From contig JAJDEL010000887.1 of the NCBI GenBank assembly GCA_029259835.1, forward strand, positions 1 to 8,650: a DNA stretch of 8,650 nt, read 5' to 3'. A model generated the notes under the pieces. It saw nothing but the letters and a program-made list of their open reading frames with translations. It ran no database searches and had not been told where the DNA came from. The stretch is from Planctomicrobium sp. Its GTDB lineage: Bacteria > Planctomycetota > Planctomycetia > Planctomycetales > Planctomycetaceae. Within the stretch, counting starts at the first letter, position 1. Every line of letters starts with the position of its first letter. This document shows positions 1 through 6,079 of the stretch, in pieces. The translations under genes were made by a program, and so were the position numbers.

Positions 1-121
1 GACCATTTCGAGACTATTGAGGCCTCATGCCATACTCACGGAAAACGCCGCCATCCCTCAATTCCCAACAATCATCACCTGATCGCTGATACTTATCCGA
101 AATGCTCAAGCAGAGTTCACA
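1..121. other. Left-edge region without a supported gene
   Basis: Two plus-strand frames are open from the window edge. One stops at 136-138, overlapping the next gene, and the other stops at 80-82. Either could be the tail of a gene that begins outside the window, but neither translation shows a recognisable motif. No clear promoter or hairpin was seen. Confidence 0.4.
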
Positions 122-595
122 ATGGGTACTCCACTTGAATCACCAACATTGGTTTATCTCGCAGCTTCAAATTTCGAAGCTCATCTGATTGCTTCGGAAC
201 TTCAGAATTCAGGAATACCAGCGCACGTTGTCGAAGATAATCCTTATTATGGTGCAATATCACTTCGGAGATGGGGAGAGGAGTGGGAAATAGCAGAGAG
301 CACTCCCGAAATTTATGTGGAAAAATGCCAGTTGGAAGAAGCACAGGTTTTTCTACTGGATCATGCGAAAAGGCACAAAAAATCGGACATAGCACTGTTC
401 TGTTTTCACTGTGGTGCATCCTTCGAAGCGGTTGAACGAGAGGACGGTTACTGTCCAGAATGTGATTGCGATTTGGTATGGTCCGATGAAGATTCATTGA
501 GGATAGACCCAGAGAATGAACCAGTAGATGTCGTTGCGAGCATGCTTGCAATGTTTTTTTTCATTGTCCTTCTGGCGATCATCCTATTCCGTTAA
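122..595 (+). CDS. DUF2007-type protein with zinc ribbon and C-terminal membrane anchor
   Basis: The product has 157 residues and three parts. Residues about 10-83 resemble the DUF2007 'putative signal transducing protein' fold: a short strand LVYLAAS, a helix (FEAHLIASELQNSGI), then HVVEDN and a second alpha/beta unit. Residues 94-114 form a zinc ribbon with paired cysteines C94/C97 and C111/C114, plus C116. Residues about 139-156 are a strongly hydrophobic segment ending two residues from the C-terminus, so it should be a tail anchor with the soluble part in the cytoplasm. DUF2007 proteins have no established biochemical role, and regulation or protein interaction is only a guess. The ATG at 122 has only a weak purine stretch upstream (AGAG near 112), so the start is likely but not certain. 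The gene has lower GC than the next one and is separated from it by 86 bases. Confidence 0.85.
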   Translation: MGTPLESPTLVYLAASNFEAHLIASELQNSGIPAHVVEDNPYYGAISLRRWGEEWEIAESTPEIYVEKCQLEEAQVFLLDHAKRHKKSDIALFCFHCGASFEAVEREDGYCPECDCDLVWSDEDSLRIDPENEPVDVVASMLAMFFFIVLLAIILFR

Positions 596-670
596 ATAAA
601 ATGCTGAGGTCCATCTTCCGTTTTTTCGCGGCTGGGGTGATGTTTGATTAATTTGATCTTTTGAGACAAA

Positions 671-676
671 AGGAGA
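671..676 (+). promoter_or_regulatory. Ribosome binding site that selects the TTG start at 682
   Basis: AGGAGA lies five bases before the TTG at 682. It lies inside the seven codons that would be added by starting at the TTG at 661, so it supports the shorter protein. No equally good site precedes 661. Confidence 0.7.
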
Positions 677-681
677 CAGCA

Positions 682-2133
682 TTGAAACGTTGTAACGCTT
701 TCATACTTGGCTGCTTCATTGGTTTGACCGTCGCCATCGATTTTATTTCATCTCGTCACGCTCAGGCTAATGAACCTTTAGAGGTCGTCAACATCGGCTC
801 GCGGCGAGAGTTGTTTGTGGACCGAGTGATTGTGGGCGAACTCAACGGCGCAGCGCTGAAGATGCACACCCCGCATCTGGCTCCGGCGGTTTCGCCCCCA
901 CGACCGCATGGGCATTATGCGACTGTGCTATGGAATGGTGAGAAGTATCAGTTTTACTATCGGGGCGATACGAAGCTTGGCAACCATTGGAAGAAGGGCT
1001 GGGAGCAGTATCACGAAGGCGAAGTGACGCTCTATGCCGAGAGTAAAGATGCGATCCACTGGACTTTGCCGAAGCTCGGTCTCTATGAAGATTTGCCAGC
1101 GTTCCCTGATGGCAATGTTGTGTTGATGAACGAGTTTCTGGTGAATCACAATTTCACTCCTTTCATCGACACTCGGCCCGGCGTCCCTGCTGAGGAGAAA
1201 TATAAAGGGCTGGGTGGACTGGCGTATCAACCTCACGCGGAACATCAGGAAGTTCGCTCGCGACGCGGTCCTGGCGGCTTGCAGGCGTTCGCCTCGCCGG
1301 ATGGGATTCACTGGAAGAAGCTGAAGGACAAACCAGTAATTCCGGAAGAATGGGGGAAGTATTTCGACTCGCAGAACTACGCGTTCTGGTCCGATTCCGA
1401 AGAGGCGTATGTCTGCTACTTCCGCCGGTTCATCAAAGGCTATCGTGGCATCGCCCGGACGACATCAAAGGACTTCATCAACTGGACTCCGTTTGTTGAA
1501 ATGAAAGCGAACCTTCCGAGCGAGCACCTCTACACGGCGTGTACGCAGCCGTACTACCGTGCGCCTCACATTTACATTGCCTTGCCAACAAGATTCATGT
1601 CGAAGCGAGGTTCCGCAACGGATATTTTATTGATGAGTACGCGCGGCAGCTCTCACTACGACCGTGAATTCACGCAGTCCTTTATTCGCCCTGGCATTGG
1701 CAGCGCTGGCTGGGCGAACCGAGCAAACTACACCGCAATTGGGATCCATCAGACGAGCGCATCCGAAATGTCACTGTTCCTGACCGGCGGACGGCGATAC
1801 ACGCTACGCATCGATGGCTTCGTATCAGTGAATGCCCCGCTTGCTGGCGGCGAACTCATCACGAAACTGCTGACGTTCACTGGCAAGGAACTGGAAATCA
1901 ATTATTCCACCAGCGCCGCCGGTCAAGTGCTGGTTGAACTTCAGGACGCCAACGGCAAGCCGATTCCCGGTTTCACCCTGACCGACTGCAAACCCATCTA
2001 CGGCGACCACATTTCCAGAGCCGTCGAATGGGAAGGCGGGTCGGATCTCAGCGCTCTCGCAGGCAAAACCATCCGGCTTCACTTCGAAATGTCCGATGCG
2101 GACTTGTATTCATTGAGGTTCCGTGGTGAATGA
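682..2133 (+). CDS. Secreted five-bladed beta-propeller protein, GH32/43-like
   Basis: The product is 483 residues from the TTG at 682. The frame also opens at a TTG at 661, but the ribosome site fits 682, and that start places a clean signal peptide at the N-terminus: KR, a hydrophobic core, then cleavage after AQA near residue 29. The mature protein begins with an ELFVDR motif (residues 43-48) and continues with repeated Y/F-rich strands and SPDGIHW (205-211) and FDSQN (228-232) motifs. These are characteristic of planctomycete proteins annotated as GH32/GH43-like. From about residue 370 (GRRYTLRIDGFVS) a C-terminal beta-sandwich follows, like the one appended to GH32 enzymes. The family suggests action on a plant or algal polysaccharide outside the cytoplasm. 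The substrate is unknown, and I could not assign the catalytic acids, so hydrolase activity is inferred. It heads a tightly packed gene series. Confidence 0.82.
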   Translation: MKRCNAFILGCFIGLTVAIDFISSRHAQANEPLEVVNIGSRRELFVDRVIVGELNGAALKMHTPHLAPAVSPPRPHGHYATVLWNGEKYQFYYRGDTKLGNHWKKGWEQYHEGEVTLYAESKDAIHWTLPKLGLYEDLPAFPDGNVVLMNEFLVNHNFTPFIDTRPGVPAEEKYKGLGGLAYQPHAEHQEVRSRRGPGGLQAFASPDGIHWKKLKDKPVIPEEWGKYFDSQNYAFWSDSEEAYVCYFRRFIKGYRGIARTTSKDFINWTPFVEMKANLPSEHLYTACTQPYYRAPHIYIALPTRFMSKRGSATDILLMSTRGSSHYDREFTQSFIRPGIGSAGWANRANYTAIGIHQTSASEMSLFLTGGRRYTLRIDGFVSVNAPLAGGELITKLLTFTGKELEINYSTSAAGQVLVELQDANGKPIPGFTLTDCKPIYGDHISRAVEWEGGSDLSALAGKTIRLHFEMSDADLYSLRFRGE

Positions 2134-2836
2134 GTCGGAAAAACCGGTGACCGGTACTTTCAGGCCTGGGAAATTACACCTCATCCTTGGAATTGTCTCC
2201 ACAGTGCTTTTTCTCATAGCAGACGTGGTTTCCGTTTATGTGGCATATTGGAATATCGATGGTTCATTCAGGTATCCCAAATGGACTGCTATCGGATTCG
2301 GTGTTTTCTGGTCGACTTGGTTTCTAGCGGGTCTGTGGATGATTCTCACCTATTTTCGTGAAGAAATGGTCGTTGCAGAGAGTGTCATTCTGAAGCAAGA
2401 ATGCTTCCGTAAAAAAACTATTCAAATCTCAAACGTTTCACAGATTATTTGGAAACCGAGCGGCAAGATGATCGTGCTCAGTCCTTCCTCTCGGATGAAA
2501 GTTGATTTGAGTAACTTTTCAAGCGATGAGCAGGATCAGTTGACTACTTATTTTCGTGATACATTTCCTCCTGACATACAGAAAGGTTGGGCAGGTTTTA
2601 TCGAACTACGAACTGACTCGTCACATCGCCCTACACCAGAGGAAGCCCGCTCAACAGCTTATATTTGTGTCTCGATTCTGTTCATATTCGCAGGTGTATT
2701 CGGATACTGTTGGGTGGCTGGTCTCGGCATGCAATGGCTTGTCATTGGTGTTCTCAATGCTCTCGCTGGCGTCTGGTATTTATGGAGAATCTCCAAGCAA
2801 CGAAAACAAACTTCCGACGTTGATCTGTCCTCGTAA
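2126..2836 (+). CDS. Four-helix integral membrane protein, possible PH-like domain
   Basis: The product is about 236 residues. There are tandem GTG codons at 2123 and 2126. GAGG at 2115-2118 lies four bases from the first and seven from the second, so the second is preferred slightly. Either start overlaps the end of the preceding gene (stop at 2131-2133), which suggests translational coupling. Four hydrophobic segments are visible, at about residues 17-41, 54-76, 177-196 and 202-221. The soluble part between segments two and three (about 78-175) has short alternating strands and a final helix (SSDEQDQLTTYFRDTF), a pattern like bacterial PH-like (bPH) domains. That resemblance is by eye and could be wrong. 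The C-terminus is basic, then hydrophilic. No specific function is recognised. Confidence 0.8.
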   Translation: MNESEKPVTGTFRPGKLHLILGIVSTVLFLIADVVSVYVAYWNIDGSFRYPKWTAIGFGVFWSTWFLAGLWMILTYFREEMVVAESVILKQECFRKKTIQISNVSQIIWKPSGKMIVLSPSSRMKVDLSNFSSDEQDQLTTYFRDTFPPDIQKGWAGFIELRTDSSHRPTPEEARSTAYICVSILFIFAGVFGYCWVAGLGMQWLVIGVLNALAGVWYLWRISKQRKQTSDVDLSS

Positions 2837-2850
2837 AGGTTTCGTGACGA

Positions 2851-3855
2851 ATGAATCGACTTGATGTTCTCATTGTTCTTGTCGTTGTCTATGTCTTAAG
2901 CGCCTGTGCATCGCAAGTTGCGTGGGGGCAAGCACCGCGAGTGACGCAGTCGCCGCCGCGCAGTGTCAGTAAGATGAGGCCGCCTTCGGTGAAGTCGTTT
3001 CCTGGACCTGTCATCCCAGGTCTGCGACAGAAAGCAGTTCCTCAAGGTCTGGCTTATGCCGTTACTGAAGACAAAATTTTGATCTCGCATTACTTCGACG
3101 ATGGTCCATCGTGTGTTTCCATTTTGAATGGTTCGACTGGGAAGATGTTCTCTTGTGTGACATTGAAAGAACCTTCTGGTGAATTCCATCGCGGGCATGT
3201 TGGTGGGATTGCAATCTCGAAAGAGAAATTGTTCGTCTCCTCCGGTGGACAAGTCTTACAATACAAACTTGGAACATTCCTCTCGCGCCGACCACCGATG
3301 TCAACGACTGCAATCGCGATGCGAAAATGTGAAACGACAGCGGCGTTTTGTACTTCGACGGAAGAATTTTTATTCGTCGGAGACTACGCGTATGGAAAAG
3401 ATTATCCAACTCATGCTTCTCATCACCTCAAAGACCGCAAAGGAGTTCGGAAGTATGCTTGGGTTTGTGGTTACGACAGTGCCAACCCGTTGGGGGCTCC
3501 GAAGTGCGTACTTTCTGTTAGACAAAAAGTGCAGGGGATGTACGTTTCTGAAAATCGAGTTTACTTGAGCCTCTCCTTTGGGCGAAAGAACCGCAGCACT
3601 ATCGTCGTCTACAAGAATCCGATAGGAGAAGCTGCCCACAAAACCGTACAAATACGTGGCGACTCAGTTCCGCTGTGGTTCCTCGATGGCGAGAATTACC
3701 TGGGAGAAATCGACTTCCCACCCATGTCGGAAGGGATCACGATGATCAAGAACAAACTCGCCGTCCTTTCGGAATCCGGCGCCAGCAAGTACAAAATCGG
3801 CAGCAAAGGCCCACTGGACAGAATTATTTATCTCGATGTGTCGCGATTTGAATGA
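2851..3855 (+). CDS. Secreted beta-propeller-like protein of unknown function
   Basis: The product has 334 residues. The N-terminus is a hydrophobic export signal (residues about 5-17). It contains both a lipobox-like LSAC (Cys19) and a later signal-peptidase-I-like WGQA site (ending at residue 28), so it could be a lipoprotein or a cleaved periplasmic protein. The body has the look of a propeller: PQGLAY (64-69), ILISHYFD (76-83), a strand ending in NGSTGK (93-98), then GHVGGIAI (115-122) and LFVSSGG (127-133), followed by similar strands. It ends with PPMSEGI (300-306) and LAVLSESGASKYK (313-325). Such secreted proteins are often grouped loosely with SMP-30/YncE-like propellers. I recognise no catalytic motif, and function is unassigned. 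It starts 14 bases after the previous stop; AAAGG at 2835-2839 is a rather distant ribosome site. Confidence 0.82.
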   Translation: MNRLDVLIVLVVVYVLSACASQVAWGQAPRVTQSPPRSVSKMRPPSVKSFPGPVIPGLRQKAVPQGLAYAVTEDKILISHYFDDGPSCVSILNGSTGKMFSCVTLKEPSGEFHRGHVGGIAISKEKLFVSSGGQVLQYKLGTFLSRRPPMSTTAIAMRKCETTAAFCTSTEEFLFVGDYAYGKDYPTHASHHLKDRKGVRKYAWVCGYDSANPLGAPKCVLSVRQKVQGMYVSENRVYLSLSFGRKNRSTIVVYKNPIGEAAHKTVQIRGDSVPLWFLDGENYLGEIDFPPMSEGITMIKNKLAVLSESGASKYKIGSKGPLDRIIYLDVSRFE

Positions 3856-3945
3856 GCAGATGAGACGTTGGTTAAAATTGGGACACGAGTCGCGCATGGT
3901 GCATTTTCAGAAGACAAAATCACGAAAACGAAACAGGTTCAACTG

Positions 3946-4827
3946 ATGCTATCCATGACATTCCGTTTGACCCTCATGCTTCTGTTGACGGTCTTCATGA
4001 GCGAGAGCCTGTGTGCCGAAGAATCTTCCGCCAGTCAACGGTTACAGAGTGCCCAGGAATTTCATCGTCGAGCAACAGAGCCGACTGGGATTCTTGTGCC
4101 GATGTATCTTTATCCAGCGAATGTTCATACGAACGCTGCGTACAATCAGCTCATTGATCTGAAACGCCGGTACGAAACCGTACCGATGTGGGTCGTGATC
4201 AATCCAGCATCTGGTCCTGGTCAAGCTGTCGATCAGAACTATGTGAAAGCGATTGACCGATTGAAAGGTGCTGGTTGCGTTGTGCTTGGATATGTCGCGA
4301 CCACATATGGAAAGAGGGCGAGTGTTGAAGTTCAGAAAGAGATTGATTTGTGGATCAAGATGTATCCAGAGATTCAGGGGATTTTCTTTGATGAAATGAT
4401 CTATGTAGACAACAACGCAGCGGCGGAGTATCAAATCAAACTCAACGACTACGCCCACAAAGTCGGTTGCTGGCCGACTGTGGCGAACCCAGGCACTGAC
4501 GCGCCGGGAAGGTACTTCGTTAACAACGCTGCGGCGGATGTGATCATCATTCACGAAACCGGTTCATGGCCGCAGGAGAAACGGCTTAAAGGAGATTACT
4601 TCGGAGGCTATTCGGACTTCCCACCTTTTACGCGTGCGGTACTCATGCACTCAATCTCAAAGTTTGATCCAGGAAAAATCAAAATGATCCGCAAGTATGC
4701 CCGCTGGATCTATGTCACGCAGGCCCCTTTTCGCGCAAATGATCCGACGGCAGCCAATCCCTGGAACGTCTTGTCCAAGCACATGGAAGCACTTTGTGAA
4801 AGCCTTTCATCGAGCAAAGCGAACTGA
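3946..4827 (+). CDS. Secreted spherulin-4 / GH135-like family protein
   Basis: The product is 293 residues from ATG 3946. The frame is open back to a TTG at 3868, but AGG at 3935-3937 lies eight bases before 3946, and that start gives a proper signal peptide cleaved after LCA (residue 24). An ATG at 3955 is the alternative. The mature domain matches the 'spherulation-specific family 4' fold: GILVPMYLYP (48-57), VVINPASGPG (83-92), VLGYVATTYGKR (113-124), the strand IFFDE (146-150) and IIIHETG (200-206). Asp149, Glu150 and Glu204 correspond in spacing and context to the three acidic residues essential in fungal Sph3 (GH135), which cleaves galactosaminogalactan. An extracellular or periplasmic TIM-barrel glycoside hydrolase acting on an amino-sugar polymer is therefore the best guess. 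The substrate in this organism is not known. It is followed by the phosphatase-like gene with one base between stop and start. Confidence 0.86.
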   Translation: MLSMTFRLTLMLLLTVFMSESLCAEESSASQRLQSAQEFHRRATEPTGILVPMYLYPANVHTNAAYNQLIDLKRRYETVPMWVVINPASGPGQAVDQNYVKAIDRLKGAGCVVLGYVATTYGKRASVEVQKEIDLWIKMYPEIQGIFFDEMIYVDNNAAAEYQIKLNDYAHKVGCWPTVANPGTDAPGRYFVNNAAADVIIIHETGSWPQEKRLKGDYFGGYSDFPPFTRAVLMHSISKFDPGKIKMIRKYARWIYVTQAPFRANDPTAANPWNVLSKHMEALCESLSSSKAN

Positions 4828-4828
4828 C

Positions 4829-5174
4829 ATGACATCGCATGCCGTTCATGTCTTGTTCGTTTGCACGATGAACAAATGGAGAAGTCCGACTGCGGAGAAG
4901 GTCTATGCAAAGAATGATCTGGTGCGCTCGGTCTGCTGGGACGAGCAAAAAAGCCGTTCGGTCAATCAATGCAGGGGATTTGAACTGGGCAGATGTTGTT
5001 CTGGTGATGGAAGAGAAACACAAACAGCAACTCAAGTCGCGCTTTCCGCACGAAGTGAAGTTCACCAACATTCACGTGCTTGATATCCCTGACGAATATC
5101 AGTTCATGGACCCTGAACTTGCCGAGATGATCAAAGAAACCGTTGCCCCAATTCTCGCTGACTGGATCGCGTGA
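4829..5174 (+). pseudogene. Low-molecular-weight protein-tyrosine-phosphatase-like gene, split by +1 frameshift
   Basis: The 5' part starts at ATG 4829, one base after the preceding TGA, and reads HVLFVCTMNKWRSPTAEKVY. This carries the CX5RS phosphate-binding loop (CTMNKWRS). In that frame homology ends at about 4924. The family's next motif, ARSAGTS, appears in the following frame from 4926 and continues through WADVVLVMEEKH and the conserved IPDEYQFMDPEL to the TGA at 5172. Removing one base, for example C4925, would join the parts into an approximately 114-residue protein, close to the usual 105-115 of this short LMW-PTP-like family. The 5' frame otherwise runs on as unrelated sequence to 5083. 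It may be a decayed gene, a sequencing error or a real recoding site. The C-terminal piece has its own ATG at 4905, with GGAG at 4894-4897, seven bases away, but that piece lacks the catalytic loop. Confidence 0.8.
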
Positions 5175-5247
5175 AGCGGGGCAGGGCGAACAACCTCATC
5201 TCCTAAACTGACATCGCTTCATTCTGAGAATTCGGCGACAATGTGAT

Positions 5248-5279
5248 CTGAGTGAATCGTCGTGGTTCTTATCACTCAG
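5248..5279. repeat. 8-bp perfect inverted repeat upstream of the 5309 gene
   Basis: CTGAGTGA at 5248-5255 is matched by TCACTCAG at 5272-5279, with 16 bases between. It lies 29 bases before the ATG at 5309. It could be an operator, or an mRNA hairpin just ahead of the ribosome site. There is no strong T-run after it, so it is a poor terminator. It may also be chance. Confidence 0.45.
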
Positions 5280-5294
5280 TTTGAATTCTGTCTC

Positions 5295-5304
5295 GAGGAG
5301 GAGG
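5295..5304 (+). promoter_or_regulatory. Strong ribosome binding site, GAGGAGGAGG
   Basis: This is a near-ideal anti-16S match, with GGAGG present twice (5297-5301 and 5300-5304). The first copy ends seven bases before the ATG at 5309. It fixes that start and suggests high initiation efficiency compared with the weak sites elsewhere in the window. Confidence 0.85.
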
Positions 5305-5308
5305 CGCT

Positions 5309-5890
5309 ATGTCCGATGAGAAAAAACCAGCACAGAAGGCGACAGTTCCAGCAGAGGATGGATCGATTCTCAAGTACATCGCTGGGGCGGTCTTGGGGAT
5401 TCTCATCACTGTCGTCTATACGCGGTTGGGATTCACAACGCCTGCAATTCTTGAAATTCCCGGTAAGTTAAAAGGGAATGTGATTTCGAGTGCGGCGGAG
5501 TATGACCTTTACGACCTCACGCAGCCCATGGAAGTTCGCGAGCGGGCGCTGGAAGTCTTCTTTGGGAACCGTTCGAAATTTGCGGTAGAAGTCGACGCGG
5601 AGTTCGACCACCTCTTCTTGGAATCGCTCTACCGAAAACGAGTCATCCGCGAAGCAAGGCAGTTACGAATGCAGTGGAGCGCCTACGACACGGCGCTCGA
5701 GAAGCCTGCCCTGCGCGAGGTTTACGAGCGTAAATACGGAACGGATGAGACGATTGCCTTGAAGCAATCAATGCTCATGAACGCTTATCAGGAGAAAGAA
5801 TTTCTCGTCGAATGGGTGAAGCGAAACCGAGAGCCGGTGACTCACGAGAATCTGTTGCAAACACTCGAAGAGTTGAGTCGGAGCGAATGA
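5309..5890 (+). CDS. Single-span membrane protein of unknown function
   Basis: The product has 193 residues. A hydrophilic, lysine-rich N-terminus (residues 1-19) is followed by one hydrophobic segment at about 21-42. The remainder is a charged, largely helical domain of about 150 residues, rich in E, R and K, with aromatic patches such as EYDLYDL and FLESLYRKRVIREARQLRMQW. By the positive-inside rule the topology is unclear. No catalytic or binding motif, cysteine pair or repeat is visible, and I do not recognise the family. It is separated from the upstream series by 134 bases and convergent with gyrA, with a shared terminator downstream. The strong Shine-Dalgarno sequence and consistent coding character make it a real gene. 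Confidence 0.82.
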   Translation: MSDEKKPAQKATVPAEDGSILKYIAGAVLGILITVVYTRLGFTTPAILEIPGKLKGNVISSAAEYDLYDLTQPMEVRERALEVFFGNRSKFAVEVDAEFDHLFLESLYRKRVIREARQLRMQWSAYDTALEKPALREVYERKYGTDETIALKQSMLMNAYQEKEFLVEWVKRNREPVTHENLLQTLEELSRSE

Positions 5891-5920
5891 TGGTAAACGG
5901 AAACGACAAACAAAGAACCG

Positions 5921-5950
5921 CGAATGAACACTAATAGACACGAATCAAGA
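5921..5950. repeat. Three imperfect 10-base direct repeats
   Basis: Three consecutive decamers, CGAATGAACA, CTAATAGACA and CGAATCAAGA, share the pattern NNAATNNANA. They sit in the convergent gap, immediately upstream of the palindrome at 5960-5982. Similar 'CGAATGAACACGAATAGACACGAAT'-like strings are, from memory, a dispersed intergenic motif in several bacterial genomes; that cannot be checked here. Confidence 0.4.
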
Positions 5951-5959
5951 AAACGGTTT

Positions 5960-5982
5960 GCCGCACACTTAAAGTGTGCGGC
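5960..5982. repeat. 23-base near-perfect palindrome, REP-like or terminator-like
   Basis: GCCGCACACTT (5960-5970) is the exact reverse complement of AAGTGTGCGGC (5972-5982), with a single A between. As RNA it would form a GC-based stem of about nine pairs with a small AU loop. It has no T-run on the plus side. On the minus side only a weak one follows (CAAACCGTTTTC). It may be an extra terminator or a repetitive extragenic palindrome. Confidence 0.7.
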
Positions 5983-6020
5983 GAAGAAACTGTATCAGTA
6001 GAATTGAGTTCTTCTCGGCG

Positions 6021-6054
6021 AAAAATCCCGGCATTTCGGAAATGCCAGGCTTTT
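6021..6054. terminator. Bidirectional rho-independent terminator between the convergent genes
   Basis: The stem is GGCATTTC (6030-6037) with GAAATGCC (6039-6046) and can be extended by CC/GG pairs around one mismatch (6027-6028 with 6048-6049). On the minus strand it is followed by ATTTTT (complement of 6021-6026), about 30 bases after the gyrA stop. On the plus strand it is followed by CTTTTC, serving the 5309 gene. It fits both convergent genes. Confidence 0.78.
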
Positions 6055-6079
6055 CATTCCGCTCGGTTCTTTAAAGTAT

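Noticed and set aside
612..635. T6 run with flanking CCG/CGCGG as a terminator after the DUF2007 gene
   Set aside because: The possible stem is too short, and the T-run would be in the loop rather than after the hairpin.
928..1311. Minus-strand open frames opposite the 682-2133 gene (also 1825-2082)
   Set aside because: The plus frame has a signal peptide and conserved motifs throughout; the antisense frames show none.
3179..3568. Alternative-frame open reading frames within 2851-3855
   Set aside because: The 334-residue frame has an export signal and propeller-like motifs. The alternatives are rich in basic residues and begin inside it without a ribosome site.
3868..3945. Upstream TTG start adding 26 residues to the spherulin-4-like protein
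   Set aside because: The extension is hydrophilic and would bury the signal peptide; a ribosome site precedes ATG 3946 instead.
4947..4952. A6 run as the site of the phosphatase frameshift
   Set aside because: The conserved ARSAGTS motif in the new frame lies before the run, so the shift must occur upstream, near 4925.
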